From the NCBI GenBank assembly GCA_003254925.1, contig QANZ01004964.1, forward strand, positions 33,173 through 97,172: a stretch of 64,000 nt of DNA, in the 5' to 3' direction. This DNA comes from Chamaecrista fasciculata. Its lineage: Eukaryota; Streptophyta; Magnoliopsida; Fabales; Fabaceae. How positions within the stretch are numbered: the first letter of the stretch is position 1; every line of letters starts with the position of its first letter. Under the pieces are notes generated by a model that was not told where the DNA came from, ran no database searches, and was given only the letters and a program-made list of their open reading frames with translations. Both the position numbers and the translations under genes were made by a program. Positions 35,754 through 47,631 of this stretch are shown piece after piece.

Positions 35754-37015
35754 GGCCAAAGTTTTATTTTGGTCCCCCAATTATGGTTAGTGTTCCAAAT
35801 TGGTCCCCCAGTTATTTTTCGTTCCATATTGGTCCACAAGTTATGTAAAACTTGGCAAAGTTGGTCCCTCTAACAGTTTCCATCCATTTTTCCGTTAAAA
35901 AAAAAGACAAAATTGATTTTTAACTCCTAAAAGTTTAAATGTTTTACATCAAGGACTTTTTTCTCTATAATAGGACCAAAATGTAAGAAAGAATAAATAA
36001 CTTGGGGTTTTAGTTTATTTTACACCAAAACATAATCTCTCTCTCTATCTCTCTCTTGATATCACATTGCTCTTCGTCGCAAATCTCATCTCCACCTTAT
36101 CCTCTTTCTTCTTCTCCTCAAACAACAGCGACAAATCGAACCCCTTCGATAGCGATATCAAGTGAAACGCGTTCATCGTCGCCGCCGGCTCCTTCGATTT
36201 CTTCTCGATTTCCAATTCCGCCTCCACTTTTGCCTTCGCTGTCGTCGTGGCGACACCGCGAGGTACCGGTTTCTTGAACCACGGCGATTACATCACCTTC
36301 GAGATCGTTAGTCTGGTGTTAGGGTTTGGATCAAGGAGTTTCATGATGAGTCGTCTTGCGTCCGATGAAAACCACGGCATATATTTGAAATTGCCTCTGT
36401 AGATTTTTCTATACATCGAGACCAAATTATCGTCCTGAATGGTAGAAATCCGGCGAGAAGAACGAAGAGCATTACACCGCATGACCAGAGATCCGCCTTG
36501 GCACCGTCGTATCCCTTCTTTCCGATTACCTCCGGCGAGACATACGCCGGAGTACCACACGTTGTGTGCAACAAGCCGTCTTGCCTCAAATGCTCGGAGA
36601 ACGTGCCGAGACCGAAGTCGGTGACCTTGAGGTTTCCATTGTCGTTGAGGAGGAGATTCTCCGGCTTGATGTTGCAGTGGAGATGAGATTTGCGACGGCG
36701 AGCAGTGTGATATCGAGAGAGATAGAGAGGGAGATTATTTTTTGGTGTAAAATAAACTAAAACACCAAGTTATTTATTCTTTCTTACATTTTGGTCCTAT
36801 TATAGAGAAAAAAGTCTTTGATGTAAAACATTTAAACTTTTAGGAGTTAAAAATCAATTTTGTCTTTTTTTTAACGGAAAAATGGATGGAAACTGTTAGA
36901 GGGACCAACTTTGCCAAGTTTTGCATAACTGGGGGACCAATATGGAACGAAAAATAACTGGGGGACCAATTTGGAACACTGAGCATAATTGGGGGACCAA
37001 AATAGGACTTTGGCC
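35754..37015. mobile_element. Pack-MULE carrying a CIPK fragment
   Basis: Long terminal inverted repeats of about 270-340 bp (35754-36097 and 36677-37015) start ggccaaagttttatttt and ggccaaagtcctatttt. The flanks aaaattatt (35745-35753) and aaaactatt (37016-37024) match at 8 of 9 bases, the 9-bp duplication expected of Mutator-like elements. Between the arms is coding-like DNA of a CBL-interacting protein kinase on the minus strand. The inner edges of both arms contain the same piece of that gene (atgagatttgcgacg), so host sequence has become part of the inverted repeats. No transposase is present. Confidence 0.85.
36040..36690 (-). pseudogene. Captured CIPK (SnRK3) gene fragment
   Basis: Read on the minus strand from about 36690: the catalytic loop as [15 protein letters not shown] (HRD changed to HCN, so the catalytic Asp is lost), [12 protein letters not shown], the activation segment [20 protein letters not shown], then [19 protein letters not shown] frameshift follows at about 36430, and the reading resumes as [18 protein letters not shown] and LLDPNPNTRLTISKVM. 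A further break precedes the NAF/FISL region MNAFHLISLSKGFDLSLLFE and EMRFAT. The parts are in CIPK order, but the N-lobe, the catalytic Asp and the PPI domain are missing. It cannot encode a working kinase. The parent gene is not in the window. Confidence 0.88.
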
Positions 37016-37336
37016 AAAACTATTTAACTTTTTTATAGTACAACTCTATCTTAAAATACATGTCTTAAATTTTTTTTTGGTAAAAGAAATACATGTCTTA
37101 AACGGCAATTCTAGATAGTAGATACTAATAAATAATTTGTTTTATATTTTTAAAGTTTCAAAATTTATATAATATTTTTAAAAATTTTTAAAATATACAT
37201 TTTAAGAAGAAAAAATATAAATTTAATAATTTAGAAGTCGATAGTTCATATTTAACCTACTTTATTTATACTATACTTTAAGTGATCTATTTCTCATAAA
37301 TATAATATCATAATCTTCATTTTCAGACTTTCGCAA

Positions 37337-37368
<32 letters not shown>

Positions 37369-37873
37369 CTATATTACATGGCTAAGGATATCTTTTGGTT
37401 GATCAAAAATAATAAATTTAAAAATATAAAAATAAATTAAAAACTATACACCTATATATTTATATATCTGAAAACAACAAAGTTGTTGCAAAAACCGTCC
37501 CACCTAACAAGTGTTTACCCAAGAAAAAAAAACCATCCCATCCATAGTCCTTTAAATGATTTAAAATATAAAAAAAAAAAAACCTCTACATCAAAAAATC
37601 ATCCACATCACTACATTTATGTTGTTTAAATTATTTTAAATATAATAAATAAAAAAAACACCCACATGTAAATATTTAACTTAATTGATTAAATTAAATG
37701 CTAAAAATATAAATTATAGAGCATAGATTATTTAAGTAGTGTATTTGATTTTAATATTTTAGTCTAAATTATGATTAAGTTATTTTACAATATAAGAATT
37801 TTATGTACTCTTCAATCTTAACTCATTTCAAATGTTATATACATATTGGCGTGTAGGCACGCTAAACCCCTAG

Positions 37874-39285
37874 TATATATATATATATTATGTCTATATT
37901 CAGATTTATACTAGTAAGAGAATCAAACTCAATCTTATCCTCATATTTTAGGAATGGTTAAATTTCTAACCTCAAATTTTAAAATTAAAAAATATAAAAA
38001 TATATTTTTATTAAAATATGATTAATATATATTATATAAATATCCGACAATAAGATACAAAAGTTAGTTTAACAGATACTCGTAGGATATATGAGTCTCA
38101 ATCATTAGTTTTGAATAAATAAATTTTATATTTCGATCCATTCAGTTTTTATCTAAATTTAAACTCAGACTTAAAAAATAAGATTTATAAATGTTCATTA
38201 TGTATGATTTATGAACATATTTTTCATCACTACTTCATCACTATACAACTGTGTATACAAAATAAATTGCTCGGCCCACCATTTGGCATGTGGCAAACTT
38301 CCTTCACGTTCTTCATGGAAGACAAATATTTAGAGTTTATTGGTTTTCTGTGATTAAACTATATTCAATATTTTAATTCATAAAATAATCATCGATTTCT
38401 TAATACTATTTGATATAAGATTGTAAACTTTTTTTTATCTTTTTTATCAATAAGTTAACATTTTTATACACTATATAGTATATATTATTTGAATAACCAT
38501 TTTGTTTTTGTTTTAGAAGGTGTATTTCTATCAATAATATTCACGTAAAAAAAATAGGCATGTGCTTGGATGATTTTAACTTTTAACGGTGCATCTTTTA
38601 AAAAAAATATTGACTTGATTCATTTGAGATTATAGAATCATTGAATTATTCAATTGACTTTTTTATGAATTAATGAAAATGTATCAAGTTTACCATAATT
38701 CCTACGATGTGTCATAATGCTACTAGCTACCTTCCTATTTGATTAAGTCAAAACAATATTTGTTTCCAGGAAGAAAAAAGCAATATTTATTTTTGTTAAA
38801 TAAGGTAGGCATTACTTTTTGAGAAAAATAAACTTGTTTTGGGTTAGAAATAGATTTTGTTTCTTAAAAAAAATAATAATGAGCATATGAGGAGCTCCAT
38901 TTTTGTTTGTTCTATTTCTCATTTACTTTTTTCATGAAAAGATTACGAGCTGACTGATCTCTCCAAATTATTCTTAGAAGATGTAAGTTAATGATTAATA
39001 TCATAATTATTCTTAACATTTGATGTTACTCTTTTAACCATATATATTTTTAATTATTACCTCTCTGACAAAACCCACATTTTAAAATAACTTAAATCCA
39101 ATAATATTAATATAAACCTTAATTAAATTATTTTACCAAACTCTAACCTTTCTTCCAGTATACCTTATAAAATGTCCTTTAAAAAAAAACTTGAAATTAA
39201 ACAAAAAATAAGACCCAAGTGAATTCAATTTAATTTAACTTTGTCCAAAAAAATTAATTTATCTCTCTCTTTCTCTCTCTAGATT
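37874..39285. other. Very AT-rich spacer
   Basis: No gene, RNA gene or element with clear ends. TA microsatellite-like stretches and A/T runs dominate. Confidence 0.4.
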
Positions 39286-41400
39286 GAAGTAGAGCGAAGG
39301 GTCAAAGCTAACGCAGAAAAAAGTTAGTTGGCGAGCCAGTTTGGGGGTTGCCTTCCACTCTCCAGCTGCTAACCACCAATGTCACTCACACTTCACTATT
39401 CTAATAATATTAATAATATATATTTTTTTATTTTTAAATTTATACCAAATTAATAAATTATTTATTAAATAATTAAAATATAAAATTCAATATTTGAAAT
39501 ATCATAATCATTAATAATTTAATACTTAAACTAGATTTAAGAAAAAAATTATAAATTTAAAGATAGAAAATATAAAATTAATTCCAATCTAAAAATTAAA
39601 TCATCACAAAGATTAAATTATTAACGATTGTAATATTTCATAAATTAAATTGTATATTTTAATTATTTAAAGACTAATTTATTGATTGGATCAAATAATA
39701 ATTTTTTTTAATAATAATAACAATAATAAGGACCATTTATATGAAGCAGAAATATTCATGAAAATAAAAAACATCAACGGCATTTTATTTAGATTCAGAT
39801 TTTTTCTGAAACCCAGAATATGTAGTATGTTTGTCCTTCTCCTTCTCTGTGATCGTATTTGTATTATATTAACTTTAACTATATATAGAATAACGAAGGC
39901 ACTTGATTCAGAACTCTGCTTCGATGATCATTCTCAGTTTGATGATTATTATGATTTCTTTCTAAAACTTTATTATATTTCTTTTCTTCTCAGAAGAGGA
40001 CAACCCTAGTAGTGTGTGTTGTAGGTCAGCTTTTGTTTGTTGAGCTGTGTAGCTTTGCTTTTCTTTTCGCTACTCAATTTCTTCTTTCTCGCATTTTAAT
40101 TTTTAGGGAATGATTTTTCTAGCTTTGTTTATAAACATGTTGGCTTTGAAATGCAGGTGGCTAAGTTTAACACACCATCCACATCTTCCTCTGCTTGCTT
40201 CTTGACTTTCTGGTTAGTTCCCATTTTCTTCCTCCTTCATTTATTTATTTTTCAATGACTTCCTTTCAAGGAAGAAACTCATTGGTTCCATGCTTGTCAG
40301 GCTTTTTCTGAGTTGTTCATATATATATATTTTTTTTATTTCCAGTACAGACTCTCAAGTTAAGTTCTCTGGTCTATTCATGGATGCTGTTATTTTCTGT
40401 TCTGTAGATTGTAGATTAAGTTGTGGAGAAGGAGAGAAATCTTGGTTTTATGTATTGAAAGGAGGATGAAGAGAATGTAATGTGCCTTACATAGACAATA
40501 TGAGGGATTACTAATTAGAATATCAGAAACAATTCCCTGATGAAATCTGCAAATATTTCTTTCTGGGATTGGTTTTGTTTGAGGATATTACCAAGACGTG
40601 ACGTGATGATCTTCACAAGTTCACATATGTCGTATTAGAACTGAAATGCTTGCAAGTGTGCAATCTTGTAAGCTGGATACGTCTCAAATGTTACTTATTG
40701 CTCCAAAGATTTGGAGTAATTTAAGTTTGAGAGTCTTGATGAAGAACAAAATTGATAGATTTCATGAATGATTTCATTTATGCAAGTACTTGTACTCAAC
40801 CTCAAGTTTGAGAGGATATTGGGAATAGATTTGAGCTCATTTTATTTCTATATTCAGTAACTTTTCATGATGCTCAGTGGAAAAGACAACCAACAAGTTG
40901 AAATTTTCCAGTTTGATGACCCAAATTGAAAGCTAAGCAAACGATTTGATCTTCCATTTCTTTTCCTTCGTCGGATCAAAGATTGCGCAGCATACTTAAG
41001 ATTTGTTGTGAATCTAAATCCCAAATACTAGAATCTTATTGGTATATTACTTTGGTTGTTTGTGGTAGTGTTATGATTTGTATCTCTGACATATACATAT
41101 AATTTAATTATACAAACCTCATTTCGGTGTGCTTTTGCTTTCTTTAATTGTTAGCATGTGCTGAGTTATGTTAAAAAAATGGTTTTAGATTGGGAATCAC
41201 GATCAAATCTTTTGCTGTCTTTTCTTTCTAACGTTATCAATCTAACTATTTTTCATATTAGGCTAACTGAAGCCAAATCAACAGAAATTGCTGTCATGAG
41301 AAGTTTTCTGCTCAACATTACTTTCCGCATTCAGTAGTGTTCAGAATTTCAGAAGATACCAACTTTGTCTTATTAAAAAAGAAAAGAAAAGTAAATAACT
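39286..41400 (+). promoter_or_regulatory. Probable WRKY44 upstream and 5' untranslated region
   Basis: A less AT-rich block at 39286-39390, following a CT microsatellite, contains ctaaccacc, which resembles MYB-binding AC elements. In Arabidopsis, TTG2 is controlled by MYB/bHLH complexes, so this block is worth noting. Between about 39990 and 40220 there are splice-like sites (tgcaggtggc near 40155), so a leader intron is possible. No coding frame is supported. All of this is inference. Confidence 0.3.
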
Positions 41401-43553
41401 ATGGATGTTAAGGAAGCAGAAAGGGTAGTTGTAGCAAAACCAGTGGCTTCAAGGCCTTCTTGTACCACTTTCAGATCATTTTCAGAGCTACTTGCTGGTG
41501 CCATTAATGACTCTCCCACTGTTGAATCTTCTCAAACCACAATTTCAGCCATTAGGCCAAAAACTGTGAGGTTTAAGCCAGCCATGAATCACCCACCTCC
41601 TTCTGGCTTCATTTCTTCTGAGGTAAATGTATCGAGTTCCACATCAGAGAGGTTACTGAATGTAAGGAAATTTACAATTTCTTACATTCAGTTTCCCGAT
41701 GTGAGACTCCTTAGAGTAAACCTTACACTCATTACATTTTGTTTTGTTTTCTATTCTTTCAGGTCTTTTGGATCTTGATTTCTTATATATGTGATGGTTG
41801 GTTTTGAAATGTTCAGGCTATCCCATCTTACAAAAGTCATAAGCCAGACACTAATCAATCCGTTGTTTACAAGCCAATGGCTAAACTTGTCTCAAAGGCC
41901 ACTGTTTCTCTTCTGGCAAATATGGTCAGTGAGTATATATGGTTTTGTTTTTCATGTTTGGCATAGCTCTTTTTTCGTTCTGGCCTTTTTTCAGTTCATG
42001 ATATATTTTTCATCTACTTTTAGGGGAATTATAGTACTAGTCAGCACTTTCAACACCCCAACCTGGTGGAGAAACTCGGAACCAATTTTCCCACAAAACT
42101 TAATCAGAATATCACAAATCAGGCAAGTGAAACTTTGAAGATGGTATCACTCAACACAGAGGAGGAGCAGAAACCTTCACCATCCACAAGTAATGGTGGT
42201 GATAGACCTTGTTATGATGGGTACAACTGGAGGAAGTATGGGCAGAAGCAAGTGAAAGGAAGCGAGTACCCAAGGAGTTATTACAAATGCACACATCCTA
42301 ATTGTCCAGTGAAGAAGAAGGTTGAGAGATCATTTGATGGGCAGATTGCAGAGATCGTATACAAAGGGGAGCATAATCATTCAAAGCCTCAGCCTCCTAA
42401 GAGAAACTCATCAGCCACACCACAAGGAACAGGAATGGTGTGTGATGGATTATTGGGTCAAGATAATTGTAATAACAACAATTTGTGGAGTATTCCTCAA
42501 AATGGAGATCAGAGGAATGAAGGCAGAATAGAGAACCAGACTGACACAGGCTTTCATGTCAAAACTGGAGGAAGAAGCCCTGAGAATTCTTGTGGTCAAA
42601 GTGGGGAATGTGAAGAAGGAGGAAGCAAGGGATTTGAAGCAGAGGCAGATGAACCCGGAAGTAAAAGAAGAAGGTAAGTAGTCAAAGAATGAGAAAAAAC
42701 TATATTTTAGTCCTCGATTGATATAATGACTTTCAATTTAGTCCTTTAAAGATCATTTCCATCAATTTAGCCCCTCACAGATAAAATTCATTTCAACTTT
42801 ACTCTTATACCCAATTTTTTTTCAATCTCATTGACTAAATTAACATAGAGGAGAATTTTAAGCTAATATCCTCTTGATTAAACTATTAAATTTTATATAA
42901 AATTTGGGCATAAGGGAGTTCATCTTTGGGGACTAATTTGACGGTAATGATTGTTGAAGGATTAAATTGCAAGTCACTTATCTGTTTAGGACTAAAATAT
43001 AGTTTTTCTCTCAAAGAATTGAATTGCATTTTTTTATTGCAGCTAATCAAAGGGTAATTAATTTATGTTGAAAGTTGATCCTTTTTTTTTTTTTAGGAAA
43101 AGCGAGAATCAATCCAATGAAGTAGCAGTAGCAGAAGAGAATTTAGTAGAATCTCAAGTCGTGGTTCAAAGTTGTAATACAGATTCTGAAATACTTGGAG
43201 ATGGATTTCGCTGGAGGAAATATGGTCAGAAAGTGGTGAAGGGCAATCCATTTCCCAGGTTCATCATCTGTACTTTGACTCTTGGCTAATGTAGATGATG
43301 ATAATAATACCATCAAGTGATATATGATCATCATGTTTTACTTTCTCATGATTAATCCTGAATCCGACAACCTCATCATATATATGGCATATGGGTTTTG
43401 TGTTGCAGGAGTTATTATAGATGTACTAATATAAAGTGCAGTGCACGCAAACATGTGGAAAGATCAGTGGATGATCCAAGAGCATTTATCACCACGTATG
43501 AGGGAAAACACAACCATGAGATGCCACGAAAAATCGCTGGTTCTGTCGTCTGA
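41401..43553 (+). CDS. WRKY44: Group I WRKY transcription factor (WRKY44 / TTG2 type)
   Basis: Five exons give 428 codons: 41401-41622, 41817-41924, 42024-42673, 43097-43258, 43409-43553. There are two WRKY domains: WRKYGQK at 179-185 with a C-x4-C...HNH zinc site ([18 protein letters not shown]), and WRKYGQK at 366-372 with [13 protein letters not shown] and GKHNH. As in group I factors, the second domain is cut by an intron inside the codon after PFP. Family-specific blocks include [14 protein letters not shown] at the start, RPKTVRF, and [14 protein letters not shown] basic GSKRRRKSE stretch spans the exon 3/4 junction. In Arabidopsis TTG2 acts in trichomes, seed-coat mucilage and tannin. 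A MITE fills most of intron 3. Confidence 0.93.
42691..43010. mobile_element. MULE-type MITE in WRKY44 intron 3, GAGAAAA family
   Basis: The ends gagaaaaaactatattttag and, inverted, gagaaaaactatattttag are almost identical. The direct repeats tcaaagaat at 42682-42690 and 43011-43019 are a perfect 9-bp target duplication. It starts 17 bp after the donor site, leaving both splice sites intact. The near-perfect ends suggest a fairly recent insertion. Confidence 0.88.
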
Positions 43554-44462
43554 CAGATTCTCTGGGCCCTCTTAGAAGAGACAAGCCATGAACAACGTTA
43601 TATATAGTGGGATCCATCCATCCACATTTTGATCTTCAAGTTCATCATCATAAAACAATGACGACATATGAAAATCTCTATTATGCATGATTATTGCTTC
43701 ATATTGTTAAGTATTCTGGAGGTATAAATAAGATTTGGTTTCAGTACGGACTTATATATATAATTTTGTATTTGATTATTGTAGTAGTATTATGATGCCA
43801 GCAGTTCTGTTATATAATTTATTGTGGTTACTATCTAACGATCTGATCAAGAAACAGTAGAAACATATGTGATTATTACTATGTATATATATTATGTAAA
43901 GATCCTCAAATTGAAGTTCAAATGGATCATTTTTCTGCGGAATAAAGGTGGGTCAAATTATGAACTTGTTTATGATTGTGTATGAGTGAAGAGTGCATGA
44001 AATCTGGGAAATATTTTGACCTATGAATTATATGAATAGGAAGGGACCCAAGAAAAGAATATAAATGTACGTGCACGCATAGATTTTCCAACATAAAGTA
44101 TTCAAGTTGGATTCTTATTTGGTTTAATTAATATTTCATACAATTAATTAATGTCACGAGATATTAGACTAATGCCGAACTTGATCTTTTCAAAAATTCC
44201 TTTTAAAATATATATTAGTATGTGTAATTGTATACGTATAGGGTTTGGATCCTCTAGAGTTCCTTCCCAAGTATTTTTTGTGGAGTTAGAGTAAAAATAT
44301 GGATTCCACAAAATAAAAATATATAAAAATCAAATTTTCTCTTTCTCTCCTTTCTTTTTTCTTCCTTCCTCTCTTATACCCTACAAGAAATATTGAAAAA
44401 GGATGTCAATTTTAAAACAACTTTTAACATTTTCTGTATCTTTGACCGACCTTTATAGAAAC
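43554..44462. other. WRKY44 3' region and spacer
   Basis: Likely 3' untranslated sequence, then AT-rich spacer. No gene was recognised. Confidence 0.4.
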
Positions 44463-45286
44463 CATAGCCGAAACACATTCTTGGGAGACCCAACTACAAT
44501 TAGGCTTTAAAATATTAGTACTAATTTTATTNGTTTTTTGTAAAAAAAAAAAAATAAATGTTGTTTGATTTCTTTAACTTTCCAAAATTAGACAATTAAT
44601 TATTTCATTTGGGCATTAAAAAGAAAATAACAAAATTGAAAGGAGTTCTCATGTTCCATTCCCACATGTTTTGGGTTGGCATTAAATAAATTGCTTCAAA
44701 TTTCAATTTTCATCTTGTGTTTTTGTAAATATTATTATATAAATTGTTTTCCTCAATGTATGTCTTATTTACATTTTTTGTTCAAGTGTCTACCTTATAT
44801 TATTACATATTTATTTAAAAGATGATCAAAAATATTTTTGAAGGCCATTTAATTTTTATATAATTATTTTAGGGTAATTGTCCTTTTGGATGGGTGTTGT
44901 GGGGTGCCTAACACCTTCCCCATGACTCAACTGACTCCCGAACCCGTCTTTGGTTTGAGACCAATATTTTGCCTTATCCACATTTTTTCAAAATATTTTC
45001 ATAAAAATAGTTTTCCAAGTTTTTTCTTAAAAATTTGGTGGCGACTCCATTTTCCAATTCATAAACTACATTTTCCTCCGGAATGTCAGGCGTGACAGTT
45101 TGGCGACTCCACTGGGGAATAGTTTGAGAGTCAAGCCCAGTATTAAAATAATTGTATAAAAATTAAATGGCCTTTACTTTTAATTTTAATCATCTTTCTT
45201 TTATTTATGTGTGTTTNCATAGCTGAAACACATTCTTGGGAGACCCAACTACAATTAGGCTTTAAAATATTAGTACTAATTTTATT
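44463..45286. repeat. Duplicated 69-bp contig ends flanking a 684-bp inserted contig
   Basis: 44463-44531 and 45218-45286 are identical except for one base (catagccg / catagctg). Single Ns sit at 44532 and 45217, just inside each copy. The outer sequences therefore overlap directly, and 44533-45216 may be a small repetitive contig placed there by scaffolding. Confidence 0.8.
44880..45125 (+). mobile_element. Fragment of an LTR retrotransposon (LTR end and primer-binding site)
   Basis: The block ends gtcaggcgtgaca, a plausible LTR 3' end (..CA), followed by ttggcgactccactgggga. This has the TGG start and length of a plant retrotransposon primer-binding site and looks like the tRNA-Arg-type sites I recall from Ogre/Tat elements. 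No gag or pol follows. It lies inside the doubtful contig 44533-45216. Confidence 0.5.
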
Positions 45287-45683
45287 ATTACTATTTTAAA
45301 GAAATTTTTAACAAATTAAATAACAGAACATTTATATACTCTTGCCAATACCCATTGATGGCTTTAAGAGGCTATATTTGATTTGTACCAATTTGTATTC
45401 TTTCTGGTCGCACTTTCTTTCCTTTTTGTTTGTCAATATGATAATCTTACGAGAAAAATATAAATAACATCGTCTCCTTAAAAGAAAAGGCGTGAATAAA
45501 GAAACTGAAAAGAAAATGTCAAAATGAATTGGTAAACTTTTTGCTGGGGTAGTTGAAAGGATTAATGCGAGATAAGAAAGAGACTTAACAGTTACCACCT
45601 CAATTATGACATATCATTCAATTATACACCCTTTTAGATGGTTAAAATGATAGCTTCTTCGGAGACCAAGCGATACTTTTATT

Positions 45684-46241
45684 TAGGGGTGTTCATTGGG
45701 TTGGGCCAACCCGCCAACCCGCTAAAACCAACCCAACCCATTAGTTTGGGTTGGTTTGGGTTGGGCTGGCGGGTTGGTTTGGGTTCAAAAAGTTGAGCCC
45801 GTTGTGGTTTGGGTTGGGCTGCGGTTTTTAAGATTTCGAGCCCGCTCAACCCAACCCAACCCGCCGGCCCGCAAAAATATTAAATAAAAAATAAAATTAA
45901 TTTTATTTAGTCACAATTATATTTTAATATCACAAATAATATTATTTTTACAATTTGGTCAATTAATAAATTTTTATTCTCAATTTAGTCCATAAAAAAC
46001 AAATTGTGAAGGACCAAATTAAAGAAAAAAAATTTAAGAGGGACCAAATTTTTTATAAAATAAAAAAATTAGTATGGGCTAACCCGCCAACCCAACCCAA
46101 ACCAACCCGCCACTGTTTGGTTTGGGTTGGTTTGGGTTGACTCAATTATTTTCTTTAGCCCAACCCAACCCAATCCGCCAAATAAATTAGTGAGCCCGAA
46201 CCAACCCGCCCTAAACCCAACCCAACTCGTGAACACCCCTA
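45684..46241. mobile_element. hAT-type MITE rich in GGGTTGG repeats
   Basis: The ends taggggtgttca and tgaacacccctA are perfect 12-bp inverted repeats. The direct repeat cttttatt at 45676-45683 and 46242-46249 is a perfect 8-bp target duplication, typical of hAT elements. Both arms are filled with tandem gggttggtttgggttgg and its complement, making a large fold-back. Non-coding. Confidence 0.88.
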
Positions 46242-46463
46242 CTTTTATTGAAAAATTTTAATAGATGAAAAGATAAACACCCTTCTATGAAAAAAAAAAG
46301 ATAAACACCCCAAAAAAAACTTTTTTAAATGGTCTTAGGAGACCCACCTTGTGATAATTATAGGAATGTCATTCAGATCTACAGCTGTTAGCTCTTGTTC
46401 AGTTTTTTTTTTCTGTGGAAGGTTGAGCTTTGAAGTCAGGCCAAAAATGTAAATTGTTTTTTA

Positions 46464-46973
46464 GGGTAAATTATACTTTGGTACCTTGTAATTTGACCCT
46501 ATTTCACTTTGGTACCCTGTGGTTTAAAACGTGACACTTTGGTACCTTAAGGTATTTACCGTTAACACTTTACTACCCTGAATAATTTTTCTATTAGATT
46601 TAGACGGAATTTCGCACTTGCATCGCACGTGCCTCACTAAAACTCGATTTTCTCTAACTTTTTGCCAAAGCAAAGATTAAACGCAGTCTAAATTTCAAAA
46701 AACACCTCTAATAATCCAAAAAATATGAGAGGTGTTTTTCGAAATTTATATTGTGTTTGATCTTTGTTTTGGTTAAAAGTTAAAGAAAATCAAGTTTTAG
46801 TGTGATATGTCATATGCACATACGAAATTCCATCCAAATTTAATGAACAAATTGGTCAGGATAACAAAGTATTAACGGTACATACCTTAGGGTACCAAAA
46901 TGTCACGTTTTAGACTACAGTGTACCAAAGTGGAATGAGGTCTTACCACAAAGTACTAAAGTGTAGTTTACCC
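46464..46973. mobile_element. MULE-type MITE, GGTACC family, copy 3
   Basis: Ends gggtaaattatactttgg and, inverted, gggtaaactacactttag. The flanks tgtttttta (46455-46463) and tatttttta (46974-46982) match at 8 of 9. Inner arms carry aaaacgtgacactttggtac and its complement. Related to the copies at 3051 and 16359. Confidence 0.78.
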
Positions 46974-47392
46974 TATTTTTTATAAATAATAGAGCTCACA
47001 TAAGTAATAAATTCAGAAAATGATAACATGAGAATATTTCAATCAATAAGAGCAGAGAGAACCATTTTTTTTCTCTTTTCTAAAGATTCGTACTTCGGAG
47101 TGGCTAGCATGACATTTTATGAGAGTAATTAACTTAATCCAAAACCTAATATTTTATTAATACGCAGATTAGGTAGGTAAACGACATCGTTTGTGGATGT
47201 TTCTGTCTGAAGCTGGCTTCCAAGGTGATCCAGTGTGGCATATTTCAGCCAATGATGGAGGGTTTTTCCGACCAAAAAGAAGCCAATGACGAATTTTCAG
47301 GGGGAAAGAAAAAAACTTTTAACTTAAAAAAAGGAAAAAAGAAAATTAGGAGTAGACAATTCACAAACCCAAATGATAAAACAGCAAGGGTA

Positions 47393-47493
47393 GAGAGAGA
47401 GAGAGAGAGAGAGAGNNNNNNNNNNNNNNNNNNNNNNNNNNNNNNNNNNNNNNNNNNNNNNNNNNNNNNNNGGTTTTTTTTTTTTTTTTTTTT
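47393..47493. repeat. GA microsatellite, N gap and T run upstream of the kinase gene
   Basis: About 11 GA units end in a 56-base N run (47416-47471), followed by a T run of about 22. The gap was probably caused by these simple repeats. It lies about 160 bp upstream of the PBL7-type start codon. Confidence 0.9.
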
Positions 47494-47631
47494 TTCGAAT
47501 TGTGGCTGCCCGAGTAGTCTACGGTCAGTGTCGTTTCATCTATGAGTCTCACACTGTGAATTGGGGTTAACTAATTTGGTTTCTGAGCTATTTCGTGCGT
47601 CTCTTGAGGGAAAAGAAAGGAATAGAAAAAC

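Larger units (their letters stand above)
35028..37873 (+). mobile_element. Candidate non-autonomous Helitron containing nested elements
   Basis: The right end looks like a plant Helitron 3' terminus: the hairpin gcgtg-tagg-cacgc (37849-37853 pairing with 37858-37862), then a short spacer and CTAG at 37870-37873 followed by T. A fitting left end is tctatactattatatatg at 35028, preceded by A, like the TC-start of many plant Helitrons. No RepHel coding sequence is present, so the element would be non-autonomous. The Pack-MULE at 35754-37015 would be nested in it. The 3' end is convincing, but the choice of left end is a guess. Confidence 0.35.

Noticed and set aside
36341..36589. Functional protein kinase
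   Set aside because: The catalytic Asp is lost, the frame is broken and the N-lobe is missing, and it is enclosed by Mutator-type arms.
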